A DNA stretch of 64,000 nt from Tubiluchus corallicola. Its lineage: Eukaryota > Priapulida > Priapulimorpha > Priapulimorphida > Tubiluchidae. The first letter of the stretch is position 1; each line of letters starts with the position of its first letter. The position numbers were made by a program, and so were the translations under genes. Below the pieces are notes generated by a model that had not been told where the DNA came from, made no database searches, and saw nothing but the letters and a program-made list of their open reading frames with translations. Positions 1-10,000 of the stretch are shown here, one piece after another. The stretch covers positions 132,501 to 196,500 of the forward strand of contig JAQGDQ010000101.1 in NCBI GenBank assembly GCA_030141605.1, written 5' to 3'.

Positions 1-237
1 ATTTTTCTTAAGTCATGGTTGTTTTTATACATTTCTGCACAATGTAAGCCACTATCAAACAATCAACAGCAATGATTGCTTACTCAACGTTGATGTTTGT
101 GGCAAGACCGGAGCCTAACCGATATCAACTAAGATGAGCCACTGAGCCGGCAGCGGTGTCTCAACCACTTTAGGATGTATGTACATCACCTTTTATACGA
201 AATATATGGAATCAGTATGGTAAATGAAATCTTCCAG

Positions 238-421
238 AGCGAGTTTCGAACACAGGCGATCACAGACCAATTCAAAGCGTGCACACGTGTCCACCAAGCT
301 TTCAGTTTTCACCTCTCTTCAAACTCAGTTATATTTCGCCAGTACCATCACTAAAAAGCCTTCGTCTGATAGTGCAGATTTGGAAAAAAAGTTAGAGAAA
401 CTACATATAAGTGCTGAATAA
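238..421 (+). CDS. Possible terminal exon of an upstream gene, unknown product
   Basis: An open stretch follows a plausible splice acceptor (tcttccag, ending at 237) and runs to a TAA at 419-421 that overlaps an AATAAA signal. The roughly 60 encoded residues are basic at first and end in a short charged, helix-like tail (LEKKLEKLHISAE). Base composition looks less AT-rich than the flanks, which is the main reason to list it. An ATG at 224 lies in the same frame, so it could also be a small independent ORF. I recognise no family and would not be surprised if it is spurious. Confidence 0.22.
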
Positions 422-426
422 AAACA

Positions 427-566
427 TTATTCTACTTGACCAAATAATGCGCTAAATAAAATGATACTTACTGTGCAAACTTTATTCTCTCACTGAGTGA
501 ATAATATGCCAAGTAAAATGATACATATTGCGCGAGCGTTATTCTTGCATTGGGCGAATAATATGC
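427..566. repeat. Degenerate tandem repeat, unit about 54-58 bp
   Basis: About two and a half imperfect units begin at roughly 427, 481 and 539. Each opens with a TTATTCT-like motif and contains gcgAATAATATG or ccaAATAATGCG, with AAATGATAC in the first two. The array ends just before the acceptor of the first recognised chitin-deacetylase-like exon. Confidence 0.6.
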
Positions 567-591
567 TTCATTTTTGTGTGCTTCCTTTCAG

Positions 592-2866
592 CCGATCCGT
601 GCAGTTCAGATAACTGCAAGCTTCCAAATTGTCGCTGTGCCAGTACGGACATTCCCGGTGGTTTGCTACCTAGTGAGGTTCCGCAAGTTGTAATGCTCAC
701 CTTCGATGAATCTGTGAGGGTGGAAGACTACGCCCATCTTTATCAACAGGTATGGTTGTTAATTCAACTCCACAATTAAAAGCAAGAAAAAATAAAATTA
801 CTGACAAACTGCCATTAAATTCTTTCAGGACAGAGATATCTTATTTCTCTCAGTGGAGATGGGACCTCTATTCATACAAAATAGTGTCATTGTAATCAGA
901 ACTGCCAGTGTGGCAGTACAAATGATTTGGAACAATGGAGAAGAAAAATTCCAGTGTATTGTTATACAGCATGTTAATTAATTGAACCCTTTTAAAGAGA
1001 TAATTCAGCATACTTCTACTCTCATTTTCTAGTAACTTTTCACATTAAATTAATTTCACTTAATCCCTTGAGGCCCTGGGCTGCAGCCCATAAAGCCCAT
1101 GCGTTAATCCGGCACTCCATACTTTAAACCTGTGACTAAAATTTAAACTATACTAGAAAAGGGTCTGCATGCAGTTAAAAGTCAGAAATTGTACAGGCTG
1201 AATAGCTACATTCAGATGACCTTTGTACAATTTGCACATCGTATTAAATTAAAATTAAGTTATTCACAATAAATTAAAGCATAATTTGAGCATAACTGTT
1301 CTAGATCTTCAAAAGAATTACTCCTGCTAGACGACGAGAGAGGAGACTGAATCCTAATGGCTGTCCCATGGTTGGCACGTTCTTTGTGGATCACCAGTTC
1401 ACTGATTACATGGCGGTCCAGTCTTTGTACTCTGAAGGACACGAGATAGCCAGCCATACAATAACGTATGTTCATTTACTTCTTAAAAGAAGCTACACAT
1501 TCATTTCAAATTTTCAAAAACAGTGTTTTGAACGCTCTCTGCGTGTTAACAAAGCAAATAATTAGGTTGAGTTTAATTCGTTTAAATTAATTAAAAATTA
1601 ATTAAAATGCATGAAGGAGCCAGTCTCTAGGAATCAACATGTTTATTGAGTGCAGACGATAGTTTCGGCTATCATAGCCATTTTTAATACTACGATAATT
1701 TTTCACTTAACTGTCAGAGAAAACTTGTGCAGTAACTTACGAGACAACTTAAGTCGCTCATACTTGTAAGTTTACTCTCAGAGAGAACTTACGCAACAAC
1801 TTACGAGAGCGCAAGAACTTGCAAGAAAAGACTTCCTAGTCTGAACGCGTAATTAGAAAAACAAAAAAATGAATGTTTTCAACAGCGCCAAATCGAAAAC
1901 AAAAACAAGTCGCATTAGAATTATGATCTTTCATAAACATTATTTTGATTTAATCTCAAGACTGTCAGAAATACATTTGTGTTACACAAGATCTTTCGAA
2001 ACCTTGTGCAGTCGCTAATAATAATCATTCTTAATGCTTACAGGAGTACATTTGACTTGTATGCTAAAGAATGGGCTGAACAAGGTGAAAATAGGTGGCT
2101 TAACGAAGTAGGACCTCAGCGCCAAATGTTCCAACGATACGCCAATGTTGACGCATCCACCGTTACTGGATCACGAGCACCATACATACAACCTGGAGGT
2201 AACAGCCAAATGCAAGCGCTCTTAGACGCTGGCTATCGCTACGATAGCAGTCTCACTACTACGCAGATGAATCCGCCATTGTTTCCATTTACTCTCACCT
2301 ATCAGTACTTAGGAGAGGCAGGGTGCGTTGTCAAGCCCTGCCCCACTAGGTCATTTCCTGAACTCTGGGAGGTACCTCTAGTGACCTGGCTGGATACCAA
2401 TGATACACTTTGCAGTGTCGTGGATGCTTGCTACTTTCCCAATGACAAGGAGGAGGCAAAGACGCTTTTGAACGACAACTTCAGACGGCATTATGAAGCG
2501 AACAGGGCGCCATTTTTCCTCGCTCTCAGGTCACGTTGGTTTTACGAAGCTCAATACAATTTAGAAGCGCTGGAAGAATTCATTGATGAGCTCCTAGACC
2601 TAGGTGACGTTTACTTCGTCACCATCAATCAAGCTTTGAACTGGATGCAAAACCCGACGAAGCTTTCGGACATTGATGACTTTGATGGTTGGGCGTGTGA
2701 TGCTGAGCGCCCAGCAGTTTGTGAACACGCCAACCTGTGCGGATACTACAACATAACACATCGGCCAAATTCTGAAGACCATCCAGGAGACCGATTCTTT
2801 CAAACTTGTAACGATTGTCCTTTAGAATATCCGTGGTTAGGAAATCCAATGGGCAACGGACTATAG
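592..2866 (+). CDS. Chitin deacetylase-like protein (CE4 fold), 5' partial, probably catalytically altered
   Basis: Three exons join in phase: 592-749, 1305-1465 and 2044-2866 (stop TAG 2864-2866). They encode the polysaccharide deacetylase domain of animal chitin deacetylases, normally secreted enzymes that remove acetyl groups from chitin. Landmarks are CKLPNCRCASTDIPGG, QVVMLTFDES, NPNGCPMVGTFFVDHQFT, GHEIASHTIT, SRAPYIQPGGN, a conserved-Cys block (CVVKPCP, CSVVDACYFP) and a Cys-rich tail. The first exon starts in phase 1, so the signal-peptide exon lies upstream and was not found; the open frame ahead of 592 has no ATG. Family motifs are degraded: TFDD reads TFDE, HSxTH reads HTITS across the exon 2/3 junction, YDxSWP reads YDSSLT, and the catalytic His before the final Trp is Arg (LALRSRWF). 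The fold seems intact, but deacetylase activity is doubtful. Confidence 0.85.
1616..1700 (+). repeat. Single arm of a foldback repeat family
   Basis: This intronic stretch contains GTTTATTGAGTGCAGACGAT, then a TATCATAGCCATTTTTAATAC-like run. It matches one arm of the palindromic element at 52366-52667 with a few mismatches. Only one arm is present. Confidence 0.55.
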
Positions 2867-4874
2867 TTTAATGGCAGTTCTTCTTGCAACAAGTCGTCCA
2901 TTTGCCATCGTATTTCAGCCTTTGACTTATATGTAAGCAGCTTTGAAAGTTGTTGCACTTGTTAACTTGGGCACAAATCAAAAACTAGTTCCATGTTGAT
3001 CATGTAACTTCATTCGGCATTAGGAATCGGCCACCCAAGCTTTTCCAACTGTGCAGCATATCTTTCGGGTTAAAGAGCATTAGTGAGTGTTTATCAGACT
3101 TTAATTTCTGTGACAAATTTTAGAATCACATCTGTAATCTTTAATTGCTAATTATCCATGGAAAACTTAGCATAAATACTGTTATGCATAACGTTACCAC
3201 TCACTCAAGTGTAAACGTTTTTATCTGGCCACAAAGTCTCAGGTAACAAGTGCTATAAGCCAAACTATTATAAATCTACTATAATCCAGTATTGCGCACC
3301 AGTAATTTCATTTGAAACAATGATTTTAACAGAAGACCGAACAGTTTTAATTTCACACATTTCTTTCACTAACAACTTTCAGTCCAGGTTTCAAATTGCC
3401 TTTTAGCGATTTCACTAAAGATTATTTTTTCACTTCTGCTCAATAAATGTTGTAAATAAATAATTATATTTTTATAATTATTGTAAACAGTATTCGAGAT
3501 ATAATCGCTCAATGTTCAGACTGATGCGCTTGTAAAAAGCTAATGCTTAAAGTAATTATATAATTTCGGAACTCTATTTACCTAAAATCCTAGACCGATA
3601 CTGTGTGAACGTTTTTTAGTTCAAATACATCAATGCAAGCCTGAAGTCCGGTCAGTGAACTTCAAAAAATCAATTTTCTAAATTATACTTATTTTAATTA
3701 ACAAACAAATTTTACAATGGAGATCTGACGAAAATAATTTAACTACACTAATCTCTTCATTTCGCCAATTGATTTTCCTGTATGTATTACCTGTTACATC
3801 CAAAAGATGTTTTACCATTTCTTCTCATAGTATTTATACGTGTAATTATAATGTAATTGTGTTGTAATTACGTATTATTTTTACAATTTGTAAAAAGAAA
3901 CGACAGTAGAATAGATTTTAAAAAAAAATCCTAATTAACATTAATAGTTCTCTTATGTGTTTTCATTTCATGAGATTTTTGCTCAAGGTGCTACAATTCA
4001 TCATTCTTTGCATTTAACTAAAAAAGTTACTATCATCATCATCGTCATCATCTGTGTGCTTAATGTACAGTCATGTGCTATACTAACATTATACGTTTAT
4101 TACAAAAGAGTTACAGTACAGGCAAATGCATATTGTAATACTGAAATGTGACTTTTTTCATATAGTAAACAACAACAATAATTACAGACAACCGCCCACG
4201 AAGAATGATTCATTTATCATACTAGTAAAACCTTTTACATAAAAATTCATAATACGAGTTCAGATTCTTTCAAGAATTATATCATTATATCACGCATTTT
4301 TATTCTTATATTCATTAAATCAAAAGTTCGTGTATTTTTGCCAAACAGAATTAAGAGATTTAACACGTAAAAACGTACATGTATTGTTTTACGATTATGA
4401 TGATTGTACGATTAATTATCATGCATAGAACATTATTTTTCACGGTAGGCTGGGCAAGCATCAAATTTAGTCACTCAATTAGTCAGTATTCTGCAAATCA
4501 CTGCAATGGTGGTCAGCTCGAATTCTAAGAATCTCAGAAAATGTTTCTGATTCAGTTAAGTGCAAAAGAAACTTCCACTTCTCTTGTACTTGAACTTACG
4601 CTTTCAGAAATTCGGGTTTGTTACAACACTCCTCCACTGGGTTAAAATCTCTAACGTTTCGTTGTTAAGCACCTGTTTCTATCAACTACTATGCTCCTTT
4701 TCCCGCCTGTCCTCGCCTGCTAAGATACTGACATTTTGTCCTCAAGAACTTACTTGAAGTCAGATTTTGTGCGGTTCCCTGGCGAGAAATTTGTTCATCC
4801 TCGTTTTTCTTTCATGTTGCACAACGCTTCGTCTTCAAACTAACTCGAACAACCTTGTCACTGCACTGGCATGG
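2867..4874. other. Intergenic, no gene recognised
   Basis: AT-rich sequence between the convergent chitin-deacetylase-like and Trunk-like genes. It should hold both 3' UTRs. An AATAAA at 3442-3447, with more AATAAA-like motifs just downstream, is the likely polyadenylation region of the + strand gene. Apart from a short TCATCA run near 4040, I see nothing else. Confidence 0.6.
3442..3447 (+). promoter_or_regulatory. Candidate polyadenylation signal of the CDA-like gene
   Basis: AATAAA about 575 bp after the stop codon, followed within 15 bp by AAATAAATAA. It is the first good cluster in the 3' flank. Cleavage site not determined. Confidence 0.4.
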
Positions 4875-5624
4875 TTATCTTGTGCATTCACAACAAAATG
4901 TCACTGATCTTTCTTCGAAAATCCAATTTTTCTCCAATATTGACAATTGTCTTAATTTATTCAAACCGAATTCTGGCACAGCGTCAGGAGCACACGAATC
5001 GCTTCTTCTTTTTAAGATATTAACTGTAAACGCTTTTGGAATGCATTTGAAGTGCCCAAACCAACAAGAAGACCCAATGCACTCCACTTGTCTTAAATAT
5101 CTGGGAAAGCGGTCGGGTCCAAGATCTTTCCAAACTATTCTGGATTCACAATTCCACAAATCAGCTCCCGATGTCTCCCTTTTGCCACGTCGACTAGAAT
5201 TTCGGAACTCACTCTCAACTTTTACCTTATCTCCTGTGACATGTCCAAAATATCTCAAATAATGTTTTCGTGGCAAGTCCCTAGAGAAGTCACCTGGTAC
5301 AGAAAACTTCCCGTGACCTTTGTGATGTCTGGATCTGCTTGCCTTCGCGTCTCTCATCGCTGTCGTTCCCTCTGTAGAACTTTTTATTTCCTCTTCCGGT
5401 GGTGCTTCCACAGACATATAACGATAGTTAAACGCTGGACCTAAAAGATCTTTTAAATGCTCAGAAGATGCCGGTGGACACTCAACTTTTACTGCTGCGT
5501 GCTCGCCATGGCCACGTCCATCGTCACGTGGCTGTGCCTTCGTCTTTTTCTTCGCTGAAGGTCGACAAAACGCTAGAGAGAAAAGCAGGATTGCCAGAAA
5601 AACTGCCTTTTCAAAAGCAGCCAT
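4875..5624 (-). CDS. Trunk/PTTH/noggin-like secreted cystine-knot ligand
   Basis: A single-exon ORF of 249 codons. The frame stays open to a GTG at 5651, but the first ATG is at 5622-5624 and has a good context (A at -3, G at +4). That Met starts a signal peptide (AAFEKAVFLAILLFSLAFCRP). A basic, poorly conserved pro-region follows, then a dibasic RRGKR site typical of furin-like convertases. The C-terminal domain of roughly 95 residues has the family pattern: WKDLGPDRFPRYLRQVEC, SSCWFGHFKCIPK, FTVNILKRR and a final FCCECTR. The W-x-DLG...PRY block and terminal Cys cluster are shared by noggin and by Trunk/PTTH, ligands of Torso-type receptors in insects; the SCWFGHFKC segment fits Trunk-like proteins better than vertebrate noggin. 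A secreted signalling role is inferred; the receptor is unknown. No intron is visible. Confidence 0.68.
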   Translation of the reverse strand: MAAFEKAVFLAILLFSLAFCRPSAKKKTKAQPRDDGRGHGEHAAVKVECPPASSEHLKDLLGPAFNYRYMSVEAPPEEEIKSSTEGTTAMRDAKASRSRHHKGHGKFSVPGDFSRDLPRKHYLRYFGHVTGDKVKVESEFRNSSRRGKRETSGADLWNCESRIVWKDLGPDRFPRYLRQVECIGSSCWFGHFKCIPKAFTVNILKRRSDSCAPDAVPEFGLNKLRQLSILEKNWIFEERSVTFCCECTR

Positions 5625-5646
5625 AATCCAGTAAAACTCGAGCCAT
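5611..5646 (-). promoter_or_regulatory. Short upstream ORF overlapping the Trunk-like start
   Basis: An ATG at 5644-5646 with G at -3 and G at +4 opens an 11-residue ORF ending in TGA at 5611-5613. It is out of frame with the main ORF and runs across the main ATG. If the mRNA includes this ATG, it could reduce translation of the ligand. The transcription start is not known. Confidence 0.4.
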
Positions 5647-7040
5647 CTCACTTAATAAAGAGTTTGCTAACTTCACTGTCACTTTGACACTGCCAGAAAT
5701 GGTGCGTTCTTTCGCATAATGCCTAACAAGTCTATCAAATATCAACTCAGTCACTCATTTTAAACCATTAACAACTAATTTTAACCACAGAACTTCCAAA
5801 AACAGGACCATCCTCTAATTACGTCTGCTGTAACTGAAATTGAAACTCGCGATTGAGACACCCACAGCAACTGTTCATTTAACCATCACTGCACAGTAAG
5901 CATGGGTTAAGAAATGGTCAATCTAACCAGAGTGCTACTTCATATCATGAGAAACAGGCAACAGACGCTATATTACAAAAATACCCGACGAGAACAGACA
6001 CTTTCTCTTTGTAGTCACACGCACCTAGTTATCGTACTCATTTGTATTAGGATGACAAAATAAAAGCAAACCTCACTTCACAGGTAGAAAGCAAAACCAC
6101 CTCTTTGCATGGAAAACAGGTTGACAATGAGCTTGTTTTGGAGTCGCCTGCAGTTAATTAGCACATCTGATAAATAGCAGATCAAGGAGAATAGAACATT
6201 TGTCGCAGTAAACAAACAGCAGACAATAAAATACAACTCTATGTGATAATTAACAGACTAAGGATGATTTTCGCTTATTTTGCGTCAGTGTACTAATAAT
6301 AGTGAAAAAAGAGTAAAGCAATATTTTTTACTACAGCATTCCGCGGTAGAATTCCGGATATTCTAAGTGAAAATGAAAAAGAGCAAACAAACAAAGGAAA
6401 ACAGTCTTTTCCTGTGTCACACTTTGTATTTTTCGCGCTATTTGTTATTATTATTATCATCATCATCATCGTTATTAAAAGTTTTATTTCACATTTTTCC
6501 TTAGTCAGTGTCCTTAAGTCCGTTGGAAGAATGCACGCAAGAAAAGAAACGTTTAGGCTATTAATTCTGTTAGTCAGGCCCGCATCTCTGCTTGTTTCAC
6601 GGTTCTTTACAATCCCTACTACCCCTAGAGATTATTTACAGTCAACACGTTTATAACTGAAATTGGATTGAAATTGTTGCTTTGCGCCATCTACACAGTA
6701 AAACTGCAAACTCTGAGAATGTACCATACACGACGCACGCACACGTAAACACGTGTTCAACTATACATACTGTACATTTTGGCGCTTAGTGTGGCGGAGT
6801 GTTTCTACAAAAATTGAATCTCAGAAATTATTCTTAATGAATGTCGATGCATGGGGAAAGTTGCCTCATTTTACGTTTAGGTTATAGAAGGCAATTTGTT
6901 GTGCAAATAAAGAAAGTACACAAGTCGCCATTCATGCAAAACAAACAGGTTTGATAAGATTAAGTTTTCTACCACTATTAACTGTGCGTAACGCCGGTAA
7001 CAAGTCTGTTACAAAAGGACCGCTGAAAGCTTCTGCGCGG
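5625..7040. other. Intergenic between divergent genes
   Basis: Upstream region shared by the - strand Trunk-like gene and the + strand hexokinase. It holds a short run of ATT/ATC trinucleotides near 6443-6475 and no coding signature I trust. Confidence 0.55.
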
Positions 7041-7048
7041 TATTTAAA
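7041..7048 (+). promoter_or_regulatory. Candidate TATA-like element for hexokinase
   Basis: TATTTAAA lies 49 bp before the hexokinase ATG within a locally GC-richer stretch (ttctgcgcgg precedes it). It would give a very short 5' UTR. Position is the only support. Confidence 0.35.
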
Positions 7049-7096
7049 TCTGTGTGTTACCAACGCACTACCTAAAGTCTTGCAAGAGTTACCAAA

Positions 7097-10000
7097 ATGG
7101 ACATGAATTGGCCAACATTGAAGCTGGACGATGTCACTTTGGCAAATGAGGTAAAAACGTGTATATTATAATTTAGTCGTACAACGTGCTGCAAACAGGC
7201 CGTATATACCCTATATTATAATAGCAATATTTTAGTTTTTGTCTCACAAACCTTCAAGTAATTTGGTTAATACTAGCTGCACGAACCCTTATGCAGACAG
7301 TTTTCAGTTTTGCTTAGTTAATATTTTAAATTATTTTATCCAAGAATTGGTTCAAAACTATAAATTTGCAGCAAACTATTTATTAATTATTATATTTACA
7401 GACCTATAAACTGAAAAGAAGAGCCATTTGGTTTTATTTTTGGTCATTCCCACAGATTACTTGGTTGTTGAAAGTTGTTACACAAAGAACAGGTGCTGTA
7501 ATTGCAGCCTTGTGAAATCATGTAAGGCCTAGTTAGTCTGGCTACTGTAGCCAGCGATAAACTGTAAACCTAAAATTTGTTGGTTTTGTATCTTGTTGTT
7601 ACTGTCAAATGTCAACAATTTAGTCACACATCATATTTTAATTTTCCCTTTCACAGTTTTGCAAACATTCATGAAAGGTTTCTGTTGTTAGGAAATTTTT
7701 TCCAGAAGCAGACCTGCCAACTCATGCACAAGGACGAGATGATTCCCAGGCTTTCTATATTTCACGCTCACTTTTACATCAAGTGTTTGGCAGGTCTGCA
7801 ACTGTGTTATCATTTCAGCTGTTATTAAATTTTTAAGCTAAATTAATGTTTAATTGCCAGAAACATTTTTGGGTTATTTGCAATGTATATTTTAAACCTT
7901 AGATCAAAATAAGATCTGGCCTGTAAAGTAATCCTATTTCCCTTTGGGTCATGCAGTTCTTCACGTAAATATCACATCAGTACCAAATTTAGGCAGTTTA
8001 GCAATATACAGTCTGGTTCAAATATACAATATCTGGTTCAAATATAGTCTGCATTCCAACTTTTCACATTTCATGCCTTTCAAGTTTGGCACATCAAACT
8101 TTTGTTAACTGTGGGCATAGTAATATCATGTAAAAAGGAATATTCTTGCAATGCATAAAGATGTAATTATCAAAATAATAATTAGATTTCCTACCAGCTT
8201 GTCATGGTATGGCAAATTTTGAGCACAGTTTTGTGAATCCAGGTTTATCATGTATGTAAATAAAAGCTAATAGCATTAGATAACAAGCATTTAACTTGAC
8301 TTAGATAGATAAGCAAGTAGTTAGATAGGTAAGTGCCGCCGTATTGTAAACAGATAATATTTGTAAAAATAGTGTTATAGTGCAAAATGCGGCTGTGATA
8401 TTTACACCACGGATTCATCACGTAAAGTGATAATGGGCTTTTAATGTATTTGTGTTTTATCAAACTTATCACGCGACGTGTATGTCCATTATGACATAAA
8501 TTAAACATTGCTCAGTCTGTCTAAAATATAATTAGCTAAATTAGTCTTTGTTTTGCCAAGTTGCTGTTCAGTGATACTATAATTATTATGAGAAATGTTA
8601 AGTGCTGTAGTAATTTTTGTTATCATAATTTTGATATAATGAATTAACCAATGTATTTTTTGTCATTATTTTGAATTATTAAAAGATATGGACCACCATC
8701 CATTGCATTACAATGATGTTATCCAATCCCTCACCACCTACCAGCCCCTTAAATGATATCTTACCAATGTAGCTTTTTGTACAATTTACTCTTCTTCCTT
8801 CCGTTGACGGGCAAAATGGCTGCACCCGTGTAGCAGCCTCTGCTGCTGGCATGCATGTGTGAAAAAAGCGCGAATTCAGATAATAATGTCATGACTAAAT
8901 CACCTACCTACCTTGCGTTATAATGGTGCTATCACATCTCCTGCCACTTAGCTACCCTAAAGTGGATATCGCTATATGTAGATGGTTCCATAAAGATTTG
9001 TTGGTTATTGCGGAATGTTTAACAAATTAGATAAATGTATTTCAACTAAAACGCTCTGCATTTAGAATCATTTCTAAATTCTGTTGCACGATTCCTAATG
9101 TAATAAAAGCGATAATTTTATTTTTAAGATAGAAAAGCATGTGGAAGGATTTCGACTTTCAGACGAAACCTTGCAGAAAGTACAGCAGATATTTCTTAAT
9201 GAAATGGAACTGGGTTTAAGCAAAGACAAGGAGACGAGGCAGCAGTCATCTCTGGTTATGGAAAACACATACCTTCGTGACACCATTCATGGAAAAGGTA
9301 CACTGTTACTGTAAAATTCTTAATTAAAATGATTGGTAAATTACTCTTCGTGAAGGCCTAAAAATATTAGAAATGAAAACCTGACTTAGGTGTACTTATA
9401 ACAGTGGTTCCCATAGTAGGGGTAAATTACCCCCCGGGGGTAATATGGTTTTTTTGGGGGGGTAACGGGCACCCGAAAATTTTTAAAACTTCGCTCGGAA
9501 TGCATTTTACGTAGTTTTCTTCTTGAAGAGACTGCCTCCGGCAGGCAACACTGTGTCATGGGGTCCCTCATTTGGATCAATTCATCGAAACTAACGAGCA
9601 AGGTGAAGAACTGCTGGAACATGTAAAGCTGGAAATAGTTGAACACCTCAACGAGCTCGTCCAAAACTTGGAACGGTAATTCCCGGACCTGGAAACAAGA
9701 TCCTTACAGTGGTGCGTACAGCCCTTTTTGGCGGAGGATGGTCAAATTGAAGACGACGATTTCCCAGCTAAAGAAGAGTGGATTGAACTGAGGCTCAACG
9801 AGGAAAACAAAATGAAATTCCAGCAGCAGAACCTGGAAGAGTTCTGGATAGGAGAGATGGCCAGTTCACCAGTCCTTGCAGAACGGGCATTGAATATTCT
9901 CACGTGTTTTTCAACAACGTATCTGTGTGAACAAGGTTTTTCGTCCATAATGAACATGAAAACAAAGAAAAGAAATAGGTTGGACGTGGCACGCGTTGCT

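Noticed and set aside
528-591. Hydrophobic stretch just before the first CDA-like exon as a signal peptide
   Set aside because: No in-frame ATG exists, and a strong polypyrimidine tract with CAG ends at 591, so it is better read as intron.
4855-5262. 135-codon frame on the + strand opposite the Trunk-like gene
   Set aside because: It is the antisense shadow of a well-supported ORF and shows no family pattern.
6414-6656. 80-codon frame in the Trunk/hexokinase intergenic region
   Set aside because: Arises partly from an ATT/ATC simple repeat and has no ATG start or domain.
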